NCBI GenBank assembly: GCA_015179125.1
Contig: WHVA01000053.1
Coordinates: 248,001-312,000, forward strand
Length of the DNA stretch: 64,000 nucleotides
Direction: 5' to 3'
DNA from: Gautieria morchelliformis
Taxonomy: Eukaryota; Basidiomycota; Agaricomycetes; Gomphales; Gomphaceae
Numbering within the stretch: the first letter of the stretch is position 1; every line of letters begins with the position of its first letter. A program made the position numbers and the translations under genes. The notes under the pieces are model-generated. The model worked only from the letters and a program-made list of their open reading frames with translations. It searched no databases and was not told the DNA's origin. This document shows, one piece after another, positions 34,700 to 45,615 of the stretch.

Positions 34700-36057
34700 G
34701 AGTCAAATTTGAAGCATCACAGCATATCGTCATCTCTCATTTATTTTGGCATAAGCCATCCATTTCCAGTTCCACCTGCCACCCTGCCATATACCTGTTC
34801 ACCTCAATTCACCATCCAATCAATTCACCAAACCCTGTCTCCATATCTGTTCGCACTTCAATTGGTTTGCTGCGCTCCTTCATCATTCACACCAGTTGTA
34901 TTCATTCTCACCAGCCATGACCAACCTCCCCTGACCAATACCATAATACATCACTATCCCCATCATCCATCAGTCCCACTGCAGGCATAGAAAGGTTTTC
35001 TGGTCTGAAAAACTGTCAAAAAACTGTAAAGATTTTCCTAATATTTTTAGGGTTTTTTATGGGTTTCTTTGTGTTTTCACAAAGAAACATATAAAAAACT
35101 CTGGAAAAACTTTAAACTTTTTACAATTTTCTTGCTCAACAAATTCTAACAAAAACACAAAATTTTATTAATTTTTTTTTACATTAAAAACACTAAAAAT
35201 TTTTGGAATATCTTTACAGTTTTTTTAACAGTTTTTCAGACCAGAAAATTTTTATATGCCTCCAGTGTCCTGGGTACACATGTGGTGTATGTATGGTTGG
35301 GGTGCATTCACATAGTACACTTCCCGCCTTTGATGCAGGATCGATCCCATGGGCCAGAAGCCAGCATAGGACAAGAGTCATTCAGGCCCTAAGGCATGTT
35401 GTCTCAATGTGTTCTTCGCTAGCTCACCTCTCCATTGTTTCATGTTCACCTCAGCAGTCATTTCTACTCTATGTGTGTCCTGTGTATTATGTACTCTAGC
35501 TCCACACCTCCTGTTTTGTCTCAACCCATAACAGCCTCTCTCCCATTCACTGATAGGTTCCATCTTTTCAGTATAAGTACTTTGCATTCACATTTATAAT
35601 CTCTATTCAATTATCATACATCCACCTTGTGCACTATCTTGCCATACTGTGATCATTGCCCTGAACCTCCCCTTCTAGACTACTACCTCTTATAAAGGAC
35701 TGGGACTTCACTTGTGAGTCTTTGCCTCTCATCTTCACCACTTCACCCTTTGGGGCCTCACTATGCTGTTGGCAAAGGTCTTCGAAAGGAAGTCTTCACC
35801 AATAGAAGGCTTGTTCATCACCAAACAGCTTTTCCTCAAAGCCTCATACATTACATTGTCGAGCTACATGAGCTATTCACTTTGACTGTATATTATGGTC
35901 CATTACTTGCATCACCCTATACCTTGTACATCTTTACTAGTTTGGGTCCCTTCACTGAACTACATCCTTCACTGCACAAACACTCAGGAATTTGCTGTGT
36001 ACAGCCATCTGTGATTCATTGACACATGATACTAAACACCTAAAAACCAATCTTGAG

Positions 36058-36060
<3 letters not shown>
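34700..36060 (-). mobile_element. Diverged LTR of the TGTCA...TGACA family, interrupted by a MITE
   Basis: The right end reads CACCTAAAAACCAATCTTGAGACA, nearly the end of the LTR at 29196-31012. Interior stretches around 35500-35990 follow the same order of landmarks, including the strongly diverged counterpart of the LTR-borne frame. The left boundary is approximate. MITE copy 2 splits it. Confidence 0.5.
34977..35267. mobile_element. Hairpin MITE copy 2 (291 bp), CACTG termini, TCC target duplication
   Basis: It begins CACTGCAGGCATAGAAA, ends ATATGCCTCCAGTG and is flanked by TCC on both sides (34974-34976 and 35268-35270). It is about 100 bp shorter than copy 1 through loss of part of one hairpin arm. 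Non-coding. Confidence 0.88.

Positions 36061-36097
<37 letters not shown>
36059..36097. repeat. (CA)n(TA)n microsatellite
   Basis: About eleven CA units are followed by about eight TA units, immediately beside the end of the diverged LTR. Such tracts are prone to length change. Confidence 0.95.
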
Positions 36098-36894
36098 GGT
36101 TTATTGATGATATGGGTAGCCAGAGTGAGTAGATAGCCAAATATTCTATGGCAACTAATTGTAGAGCACTGTAGATTGGTAGATTGGATAGGTGAGCACA
36201 GGAGGGTTAATGAAAGTCTCTGCATCTAGACTGCTGTTGGAGGTTTGTATTGGAATTGCAGCTATGATGCATTATATCATCAAAATGTGCCATTCTTCCA
36301 GACTCTACCAACACATTAACCACTGCCTGAAGGGCACTCTAACTGCCTACTGGAGACAATAGGCTCTACCATTTCTGCATCTCCAGGCCATCCAGTTACC
36401 CCAGTAACCTCATCCAACTCTATCCCAGCAGGCCCAGCCTCTTCATCCTGGCTTTCCTGAACAGACACATCATCCTCCAATGACTCAGCTCTAAAAGCCT
36501 AGCTCAAGTGTAGGTTCCCAAATTCAGCCACCATGGCATTGGGAACACTTTGTCTGGCAGTTTTGAAGGTGGAGAATGAAAGAGTAGGTAATGAGGGGCT
36601 GTTCAGTTGACTGTGTCTCTCTTGGAGAGTTAGATGGAAGCGGCACATGATAATTGCTGACAAGCTGTATGTGCACTGTTAGCACTATCTTGTCTTTCTT
36701 CTTAACTTGATGAGAATATACCTGCTCTGAAAATAGCTTATGATTCCAGAAAGGCTTGACTTTATATCACAAAGGAGCTGATATTAGCCATTTTGTTATC
36801 ATGATCAATACCTTACATACCCTTAACACCTGAATTGAGAGAGAGCACCAAGTGAACTCTGAACCTCAAAAGGTTCATAATTAACCATACCTCT
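36098..36894. other. A/T-rich intergenic, no supported gene
   Basis: No recognisable frame on either strand. It may include the lost 3' end of the DUF6533-like gene next to it. Confidence 0.3.
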
Positions 36895-38100
36895 ACTGTG
36901 ATAGTATTAGCCAAAGTAATTGTAAGCACAAGTCTGAATATGAATCAGATGTATGAAATATAATAGGAACCATATTCCATACCCAAATTTAACAAAGCCT
37001 TACTTGTAGATTAGTGATATGTCCACACATATAAGCAATATGTTGTACACTCACCTTGGTAAATCACTAGACTAATGAGTGATTTCTTATCCTGAATTTC
37101 ACCTTTCCACCAAAGCTTCAAGGTTTCAATTAAGCTCAGAATGGTTACCATCATAACTCCAGTGTCAAAAAGGATTCCAGTAACACTAGCAATGGTATCC
37201 ACTGTCAAAGGTATTCAGAGACAGATTGTGGCAAGTCCAGGCCTCTATATCTTACACCTGGAGAATTTTTGAGTCTAAATCTAGGTAGAAAGTCAAGTCT
37301 ATACTGACAGATGCAATGTATTAACTTGTGAATGAGTAAGGTGGCAGTGGTTCAAAACAGACTTGCACTATATCCGGCGAAATGAATTTATGTGATTTAT
37401 ACAAAGTCTGCACAGGGACATACCACATTAATCATACAAGCAACAAGAATAAGCAGCCCAAGGATACACAAAGCTCTTCGATTCTGAGAGGAAATAGCAT
37501 AGGTGCAAGCTAGCAGAAGGCCTAGACAAGTAAATTGTGTTTATAATTCTAATTGAAAGTATATGGGTATTATCACTTACCCTGTATTCCGGTCAGCCAA
37601 AGGATAAATAAAGCATCATTTAGACGAATTGCAGTACTACATTTCCTTCAAACATATGAGTCTCTAGGTTGCTTCTCCACAAGGAGTGAAAGTCATACTA
37701 GATCCTCGTTCAAATCAGCAGGGTTATTACACACGAGAGCCTTGGTAATCACCTCAAGGGATATGTTAGGTAAATTCGAATATGCGACAAGAAAAACGGC
37801 ACCCAAGGGCAGGTAACGAGCGAATAAATAGAGAATCGTGCTAATCTTGACGTTCTTGCATCAAATGTACCTGACCTCAGATGGCAGTGTGAGAAGAGTG
37901 TCGTATATGAGCAGTGCTGTGGAAATAGCTATGTAAATTGTGGAATTAGACGGGACATGTCCGCATACCGAGTGTTGCGAAGATGACGCAGTTGAATGCA
38001 AAACTAGTTCAGGTAAGTTCTTCTGCGTCTCACTGAATGCAGTAAGAACGTACTGGTCTGATCGTTTCTGGATAATAGCGTGGAGGTCTGTGTGAGGCAT
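36895..38100 (-). pseudogene. DUF6533-like seven-helix membrane protein gene, decayed
   Basis: The minus strand opens with an ATG at 38100 and reaches STALLIYDTLLTLPSEVRYI, the typical DUF6533 first helix. A TGA at 37861-37863 sits where the family has Trp. The same frame then continues KNVKISTILYLFARYLPLG and VFLVAYSNL. Later exons read DALFILWLTGIQ, LLLACTYAISSQNRR with LCILGLLILVACMINV, GILFDTGVMMVTIL with IETLKLWW, and probably VLTITLANTITV near 36900. Helix spacing and short introns fit this basidiomycete-specific membrane family of unknown function. The TGA, together with some exons that cannot be joined cleanly, suggests a pseudogene. A sequencing error or an alternative splice is possible. 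Confidence 0.55.
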
Positions 38101-39056
38101 GGTGCTAGAAAGGAAACTGGGATGCAGACAAGGGACTAAGTTTTGCGTAGCGATGTGGGGTTGGACCAGCAGACCGCGGAAGGTGTATATATAAGATTCT
38201 GGCTATGGGTGCTTCCAGGTCAACAGATATTCACAGCATCCTATATCAGTGCCGAGGCATCACACAATATCCAAGGCAGATTCCATAGAAGAACATCATA
38301 TGTAAAAGAATTGAAGTTAGTAATTCCACATAGAAGCATCAGATATAGTTAGCGTCTCAAGCAAGTAATTGAGGCTGGGCTTCTCGTCAGGATTACATCC
38401 CATTTGCCTGTGGGCGGAATGCATTTAAAACTTGTTGTCATGTAATCACTCTTAGCACTCATCAACAACTCATAGTGCGGTGTCAGCATAGCGACACATG
38501 AAAACACCAGTGCAGCTCGGGTGTGCATTATGTAAAATGGCGCATCTCCGCTGGCAGTGTGTTACCTATGATGGGAACATGAGGAAGCGGGATGGTATGA
38601 GAGATCTAGCTCAATCACCAAAGGATGTACATAGGTAATTCTATAGCTATATTGGAGCGGTATCAGCTCGCCTATGTTGGGGATACCTATGGCGACACGA
38701 GACAATTCTCATCTTGGCAGCATTGTCCTGTGCGACCGTCGTATGAAGAGACCATTCATTGTATTTGAACATGGAGCACAACGACTTGGTAGCTGCGATA
38801 CTGTGCATTTGATCAGCTGTGACGGTGATGTAGAGCTGTGCCCGGTGACCCAGGAAGCTACTGAGGTGGTCTGCGACGTGTTTGCATTTCTAACATTAGC
38901 ATGGAGACAACGCGACCTAACAAGAATATACGGTATTGGACCTCAGGCATGCCTTGCACGGCAGTCATCCGCTGTCGTGAATCATAATGTCAGCCCCCTT
39001 GGAACACCGGTAACATCAGAATGTTGGCAAGGGCGAGTGCTACCAAACCAATTGGG
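38101..39056. other. Intergenic, no supported gene
   Basis: A 128-codon ATG frame (38674-39060) is rich in Cys and polar residues but matches nothing I know and runs into a dispersed repeat. I do not call it. Confidence 0.3.
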
Positions 39057-39160
39057 GTAGGCAGCAGACGCCGGCTGTTGGAATCGTGTACAGCCAGTTG
39101 TAAATTACATGTACAACCTGCTAGCATTTACAACTACCTGTTGTAAGTTACATCTACATT
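39057..39160. repeat. Dispersed repeat module, copy 2 (TGTAAATTACA-rich)
   Basis: Nearly identical to 27031-27160, from GCAGACGCCGGCTGTTGG through TGTAAATTACATGTACAACC. It is a few bases shorter in the middle (the CATTTATTTACA of copy 1 is shortened). The flanks differ from copy 1. Confidence 0.6.
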
Positions 39161-39618
39161 AGGAACGGCCGATTCCGGCTTGTAATTCGGCCATATTTAC
39201 ACAGCGCCACCGGCGCTACTGGTAGGTTCGTAGCTCCACAAATGGTTCCGTGGCACTAGGTAGACCTACTGCTTTCTAGTACGCCTCTAGTGCCCCTCCA
39301 CCTTCCCCAACCTTTCCAAGCCCGAGCCGCCTCCTCGCTCATCCACTTCCCCTCGGCGTCCACCCTCCTAGAAACGTCTGCGTGAGTCCATTGGTACCCT
39401 CTCTTCACCCTGCCGCTCACTGCGAACCTTTTTTTCGGTCTCTGATATGCTGGCCTCCTCTTCCTGAAGCTGCGTTATGAATTGGAGGCGTCGGTCTGGA
39501 CTGAGCTGCGTTGTGGTCAGTCCAGGCTGCAAAGGGGGGCGACATCTTCAAGTTGCACTGATGCGCTCAGTGATACTATTGGAGTAATGGGAACTAGGTA
39601 CATATATTTCTGCCTTTA
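39161..39618. other. Probable 3' flank of the Plavaka copy, no gene
   Basis: No coding frame. I looked for a CACTG-type terminus matching the MITEs and did not find a convincing one. Confidence 0.25.
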
Positions 39619-41872
39619 TTATACATCGTAGACTAATACGAAATCACCATCGCAAAGTTGAAACATGTATATACTCTGGTGCGAATTTAAGAAAAATTGG
39701 CTGCACTGTTCAAGCACTGTTGGCGCCGTCCAATGTCGGTCTCGCTGGTGCGGCTTGCCAAAGATGGGAGTCAGAGCACAACTGCGCCGAATGGATGTGA
39801 TCGGAATGACAGCAGTTTGATGCCGACCTGGGTGCATGGCATACGACACTCGTGACATACGCAATGGGACAGCCGGTGGTTTGATAGGTGTGAACCATTC
39901 AATGTATGCAAGAGTTAGCACACTCGAACCAGGAAGGTAGGCGGAACAGAGCACGGACACGCGCAGCGCGATACCCTAAAAGGACATGAGTGTTATACAC
40001 CAATCCCATACCCTGCCCAGGCGCACCTTTGATTCCAGCATCCTCTGCCAGGCCATCCTCATGGACAAGAACACAATCAAAATGGTCTGGCTCAGGGTTT
40101 TTGCGTCCAGGATTCGGGTGACCTGGTGTTGCTCGGATCGTGTCAAGTTGGGTCTCATCAGTAAGTCGTTGGGGTGATGGCAGATCAATGGTGATTTGTT
40201 TATAGATGTCCATGAAGTCATATACTGATGCGGTGACACAGCACTTTGGGACATAATCATTTAGGTATGCCTGGAGCGCTCGCACAAAATCCACGGCTCC
40301 ATGGATCTTGATGAGAGTTCGCACAGGGGTTTTCGGCCATGGTGCACGCTTGGCGATACTCCAGGTGGGTGCTCTGGTGGCCATCATGGTGGTATGGACT
40401 CGGTCCACTCGCTCCTGGTCATGTAATGGTGGGTCCGCTTCATTGGAATTAGACTCGCTATCTGGGATTGCATGTGTCCAAACAAGAAACCCTGTGAATT
40501 TGTGGATGGCATCACGACACGTCAGGTATGAGACCATTTGTTTGATGTAATTTTTCTTGTTACTAGCACGATAGCCCCTTTGGCAAAGTCGATGTGCAGG
40601 CACTCTGAAAGTTCAGTGTTAAACCCATCAGGGGTCCCTTTTGCTCGGATGAGTGCAATATCATGCTCCATCATATGAATCTTTGGGATTCGGAAGTGCT
40701 TGCGGATACCTAGCCTCACGAAAATCTCTTTGTGCTCGTGGAAGGTATCCAGGGCATCTTGGAGCCTTCGGAGAGTCTCAGTAGACTGTGAGGGATAGGA
40801 TGCATAATATATGAAGTCCACAACAGCGCGAGTGACTGCGGTCACTTCTGGGTGGACCGCACCATTATGTGGCTTGCGAAGATGCGCTGCATCCCCTTGA
40901 ATTCACGCCCTGTCCACTGCGTAATAGTAGAGATTCCTTTCTTGAAGTGTCGCAGGCTCGGATGGTCTGGCATGCATTGAAACCTTTGATCTATTTCCGT
41001 GGCACCAGCATGCATGAGACACCGTTTCACAAGGTGATCTTTGAATACCCCCTTGTGAAGTTGGTGCAGGAGGTCAGGGGTGAGGCACGAAAAAATGTCC
41101 GTATGAGGCAGTTCAGCCCAGAATGGTTTGGGAATTGGATGGAGGCCTAGCCATGTATATTCTTCCAAGGAGGGTATGAACCAAGTCCCAGAATGGTGCA
41201 TGGCTGGGCTCGCCACGGTCATTGGAGTCAATTCACAGATGGGGCAATCAGATTGTTGGACACCAGCAATGAGGCATTGCTTGGGAAAGTCAGCAATATA
41301 CACTGCCAGGATTGGGTAGACCATGCGAATGTGCTGGTCAGCACAGGTCATTCGCACACCATTTTTGCCGGCCGCAATTAATGGTTCCAGGAGGATGGAC
41401 ATGAGAAAGTGAAAGAGTTGAAACCCAGCTCCTTTGCGGGCTTTTTTGTGGAGACACTCGAGTTTTGTGACAGGGAGGTATCCAAGCAGTATCATGCCCC
41501 GTTTTGATGTCTGACGATGAACAGCCTTACAGATGTTTCCAACTGATATATAAACAGGCCACGCTTGTTTGTCTCCACTGAACTGAGACAGTTGGGTCTT
41601 GTCTGAAGCCAGTATCACATGTGTGATGGTCGCACCGCTCAGAAGTTTTTCCTGGATGGGACCATATTGTCAGTTACAGTCCACCTAAAATACTAGTGCC
41701 ATCACCTGCATGTCCCACCACCACTGTGCGATCCACATTTCATTGATGATCTGTTCTTCCTCAGATTCATCACTGAACATGTGTTTGGGCTTGTATTTCA
41801 TAGCATCCCAAAAGTCTGGATTCCCGATTAACTCGCATATGCATTCAACAGGATTGCGCACACTTGCCCTGG
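39619..41872 (-). pseudogene. Plavaka (CACTA-type) transposase, 5'-truncated and frameshifted
   Basis: The minus strand reads a fungal Plavaka transposase from ELIGNPDFWDAMKYKPKH. It continues across a 50-nt intron (about 41733-41683) to VILASDKTQLSQFSGDKQAW, GYLPVTKLEC and LHPIPKPFWAELPHTDIFSC, then LTPDLLHQLHKGVFKDHL and a C-terminal IKGAPG to VLTLAYIEWFTPI region ending at 39619. Plavaka enzymes cut and paste DNA elements with short inverted ends and 3-bp target duplications. The frame is broken near 40842, near 40570 and near 39915, and the N-terminal half is missing. The 5' break at about 41872 abuts a gypsy Gag fragment. The copy cannot make an active enzyme. Confidence 0.8.
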
Positions 41873-42363
41873 TGGTACTGGCGTGATTCCAGTTGATTCA
41901 TTGCATCGGTGGCCTCATGTAGGGGGTAGAACTGCTGGCGAAATGCTTCAACAAAATCCTTCCAGGTTGCATAGAGCGGCACACCATGCTTTGCTTCATA
42001 AGTGAATGTGCGAGTGGCAAAAGTCGTAGCCCTCCCTGTTTTCATGAAGGACATTGCCCAAAGGATCTGCAACTACTCGTCTGGGAAGTCACTCACACAC
42101 ACACCCAGGTAGAGGCTGCATGACTGGATGAAGTTGCGACCATTTGCACGATCCCCATCGTATTGGGAGGACTTTTTGGGCTCAGCTGTTCGCTTTGAGG
42201 AGGTGCGAACGCAACTAGGGAGTCCAGCAATCAGCCCAGTGGTCATAGCCTGCAGGGTGTTCAACCTCGTCTCCAGATCTTGTTTTTCCTGCCTCTCTCT
42301 CATCAACTCTCGCTCTATTGCTGCCAAGCAGTCCAAAACTTCAGCAGCAGATGGCAAGGACAT
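41873..42363 (-). pseudogene. Ty3/gypsy Gag fragment
   Basis: The minus strand starts at an ATG (42363) with a Leu/Glu-rich coiled segment and reaches VSDFPDE. A TAG follows where the relative at 32745 has CAG. It then continues QILWAMSFMKTGRAT, FYPLHEATDAMNQLES and stops at the Plavaka junction. It is the same Gag family as 32745-34035 but includes the N-terminus that copy lacks. Confidence 0.72.
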
Positions 42364-42473
42364 GGTAAGTGGTAGAGGGTGTCAGGGTATGAGAAAGGCT
42401 TGCTAAAATCGCTGCTTTCGAAGGGTGGTTGATTCGAAGTTGGACAATTTTGCAACCGGTTCTCTAAAGAGAG

Positions 42474-43034
42474 TGTTCTACTATAAGGGCAACCTATGCA
42501 GACGCTCTACACTCAAGTGGCGAACTGGCAAAGGGGGGTCCAAAGTAAGATAGAGAACTATATACAGGGCACAGACATACCTGGTGAAGGGGGATCCAAA
42601 GAGAAAACTCTAAGGAACCCCTTCACCACCTAACTACAACTATAAGTAAACTCGGGCATGCTATCCCAATCACCAAATGCCCGAGTTACATAAGCAATCA
42701 TGCCAGCGATAAGAGGGCTGGACAGATAAGGAAGGAACGATGTTGGAAGGGGCCGGAACAGGAAGGGAAGTAAATGGAACACAAGACAGAAGGATGCTGA
42801 AGGCTAGGAGAAGCTAAGGGGCCACCAACAACACACTGCGATAATGCATGCAATAATGCGCACTGCGATAATGCACGCGATAATGCGCACTGCGATAATG
42901 CACATCGCGATAAATCAGTGTATGATTGGTGTTCCCCTGACAGTTGTGGGATGCAGAGGATGCGGAATAGAGTCGGAGGTGGTGCTGAGGTGTTCCGGAG
43001 GTGGTGGAGATGGTCGAGCGGCATGGTCGTAACA
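42474..43034 (-). mobile_element. LTR remnant, TGTTACG...AACA type
   Basis: Read on the minus strand it starts TGTTACGACC at 43034 and ends TAGAACA at 42474. The polypurine GAAGGGGAGATAC (43047-43035, minus) precedes it, as for the LTR at 43555-44213, and about 80 bp of internal sequence including GTTTGAAAGATAG is shared. The left boundary is tentative. It includes a short tandem repeat of GCGATAATGC words at 42838-42912. Confidence 0.55.
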
Positions 43035-43117
43035 GTATCTCCCCTTCAAGGTTGAGCCCTGCGAGACCGGGTACTGGGTCATGTGACATGGAACAAAGTT
43101 GGTGTAGTTTGAAAGAT

Positions 43118-43366
43118 AGCCTAGATGGCAGACTTGGACATTATGATGCGAAGGTAGAAATCACCCTGCATCCTGGTACTAAGGAAATTTCTCTCCCTCC
43201 TTATAATGCCTCTCCTGCAAAGAGAGAAATCATTGATAAGCAAATGGATGTGTGGATTAACCTAGGGGTTATAGAACCATCCAAGAGCCCCTCGGGCTTT
43301 CCTGCTCTGATATCCTACAGAAACAGAAAACCTTGGATGTGCATTGACTACCGAAAGCTTAGACAC
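43118..43366 (+). pseudogene. Gypsy reverse-transcriptase N-terminal fragment
   Basis: The plus strand reads KVEITLHPGTKEISLPPYNA, KREIIDKQMDVWINLGVIEP and SKSPSGFPAL, then MCIDYRKL. This is the start of a Ty3/gypsy RT domain including the first part of the fingers. The sequence after the YRKL motif is unrelated. It begins directly after LTR-adjacent sequence, so it is a junction of two different elements. Confidence 0.7.
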
Positions 43367-43554
43367 CATATGTCAAGGTCCTCCTGGATGGGCTCACAGT
43401 TCTCATTAAGAACATCCCCTTTCACGGTGATTGTGCGGCACTTCCATGTCTTGTTAGTATTGATAGACATATAATTCAATCTCTGAATGTGAGACTAATC
43501 GAGTGAAAACTTGGAGTAGCAAAATATCTGCACGTATAACTAAGTATATGTGTC

Positions 43555-44213
43555 TGTTACGTATCGAGATTTCTGCTAAGTTGGAACTGGAAAGGACAGT
43601 GGCTTCAACTTATAGGTTGCCCCCCCAATGAACTATCGTCCTAAGTATTTCGGAAATGAGTCGGAAGTCGGAAAGTACTGAGCTAAAGGTTGGTCGGAAC
43701 TTGAGTCGGAACTGAAGCGGAAGGCGGAAGACGGAAGGTGGAGAGACGGAGGTCTTGCTAGACTTGCTGTGCTAAGAACAGGAGATGGAGCGAAGGAAAT
43801 CAAGTATCGAAGGTGATTATCTGATTGCAGAATAACAGACATACATGACAGGCTTTTATACAAAGAGCTGAGACAACAGGTAATGAGATGGTACTAAGCA
43901 AATTCCAGGGGGAGCGGAAGTCGGGTAGGCATATGTGGGAACTAACTAATTGGGAACAATGGGACTACAAGGGGGGTTCAGAGTAAGGTAAAACAATGGC
44001 AAAAGAACAAGGGGTCGGAAAACATATCTGCCAACGAACTACAAGGGTGACCGGATATATGATCTTGATGAACGATGAAGCGGGTCTGGAGTGTCCGAGT
44101 AATAGAGTCGAAAGAACAAGGGAGTAGAACAAGGGGCGGAATGTTGGAATTATCGGCAGGGCGGAAAGTGTGCAGAACTGAAGGTCAGAAATCGGAAATG
44201 CACAGTCGTAACA
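43555..44213 (-). mobile_element. 3' LTR (659 bp) of the minus-strand gypsy element
   Basis: The ends are TGTTACG and CGTAACA, a 7-bp inverted terminus. On the minus strand it is immediately preceded by the purine tract AGAAGGGAGATAC (44226-44214), the expected polypurine tract position, so the element it belongs to runs on the minus strand. The copy at 42474-43034 has the same flank. Confidence 0.7.
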
Positions 44214-44334
44214 GTATCTCCCTTCTAAGGTTGAGCCCCGCGAGACCACAAGTCGAATCACGTGACCTGTGAACAAACACATCGAAGTTTGAAAGATAGG
44301 CGGGAAGAAAAACGCATCTTCATCTTGATCCAAC

Positions 44335-45486
44335 ATGAGCTCCCAACCTGATTTCTCTAAAATGTCCAGCGCCGAGATGAAAAAGTATTTCGATGATATG
44401 CTTGTGCAGAAGGAGCTGGCGGAAAAGCAAGCAGCCGAGGAAGCTGCGCGGAAAGAGAAGGAGCGGCTGGAGGAGGAACGCAGGGAGAAGGAACGCAAGG
44501 AACAAGAGTGTCAGGATCAGGAACGGAAGGAGAAGGAGGAGAAAGACCGTAAACGCCGCAAGGAGGAGGCGCGTAACCGCAAGGAGAAGCGGAAACGGGA
44601 CGCAGCCAAAAAAACTGCGGAGGACAAGGCCGCGACGGAAAAGGCGGGAAAACAACGGGTGAGTCGGAAACATTGTATGAGGAGTTCCGGGATTTAACGG
44701 AAAATCCTGCCAGAGGATTGTCGAATCCGAGGCTGACTCGGAATCGGAAAGCACGGTGGAAAGCACACCACCCCCAGAGGGCAAGGGGAAACAGAAACAA
44801 GTTGCCCCTGTGCTGAATGTCGTTGCAGAACGAAAACGGAGGGCGGACGAATTCCAACAGGCCAGAAAGAACAAGTTGGCCCATATGCTGGATTTGCGGG
44901 AATTGGGACTGGAGAATCCCACGATGAGGAAGCGGAAAACCAGGGACGGTGAGGAGGAGAAGGCCCCATGCAACACATGCGAGACTAAAGGGCTGGACTG
45001 CGTGTGGTCCAATAATCTGCATGAAACGTCCTGCGACCAGTGCCGGGACAAGAAGAGGCGCTGCGTCGTGGACGGGTGTGCCGCGAGGGTGGAGTGGAAA
45101 AGGCGAAAAGTCGAGACCAAGGGGCCTGAAAACCCTAAGTCGAAACCGGGACCGCGTGGAGGAAAGTCCGTGGAATCCGGAACATCATGGTGGAAATGGT
45201 GGAGGTTCAACATCATCAAGTGCTCTCATTCCAAAACCAGGTGACCGTCATGTCGACGGTCTTGGAGCAGCTGAACTAGGAATTCCGGTGGCGGAACGAT
45301 TTGGTCCAGGACCGAATGGAGGCGCGAATACGGGAGCAGGGGAATGGGGCAGAAGCGGGTCCGAGCGAAAGGGCGGAAATGAGGGACAGGGTGGAAACAG
45401 AGTTGGTGAACGTGGAGGTAGGACCTGCAGAAGAAGGGCCGGAAGCGGAGAATGAGGGCGAGGGGGAAACGATGATGGAGAAGTAG
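44335..45486 (+). pseudogene. Antisense accessory ORF of the gypsy element: coiled-coil and cysteine-cluster protein
   Basis: On the plus strand, opposite to pol, exon 44335-44658 encodes MSSQPDFSKM and a long Lys/Glu coiled coil. A 55-nt intron (GTGAGT to CCAG, 44659-44713) leads to exon 2 with an acidic patch, a basic segment and a cysteine cluster: C-x2-C-x5-C then C-x2-C-x6-C (APCNTCE to DKKRRCVVDGC). The cluster resembles a Zn2Cys6 DNA-binding domain with an enlarged loop. The frame shifts near 45190, meets a TAG near 45268, and ends with another acidic coiled segment at 45486. It lies between the pol 3' end and the 3' LTR of a minus-strand element. Its function is unknown; nucleic-acid binding is the likeliest guess. 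Confidence 0.6.
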
Positions 45487-45615
45487 GGGTCGAGAGTCTT
45501 GTAACATAATTTCTTGAAGTGTCGGAAATAGGATAGCGGAAATTAATCGGATTTTGACAAGTAACTTGAGATCTGTGAGAATAAATGAGGGTATCGGAAG
45601 TGGGATTGAAAATGA

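Noticed and set aside
38674..39060. 128-codon ATG frame as a gene
   Set aside because: No recognisable domain, no introns or promoter evidence, and it runs into a dispersed repeat.
44335..45486. Plus-strand cysteine-cluster ORF as an ordinary host transcription factor gene
   Set aside because: Its position between pol and the LTR, shared base composition with the element, and internal decay point to an element-borne ORF. A captured host gene cannot be fully excluded.
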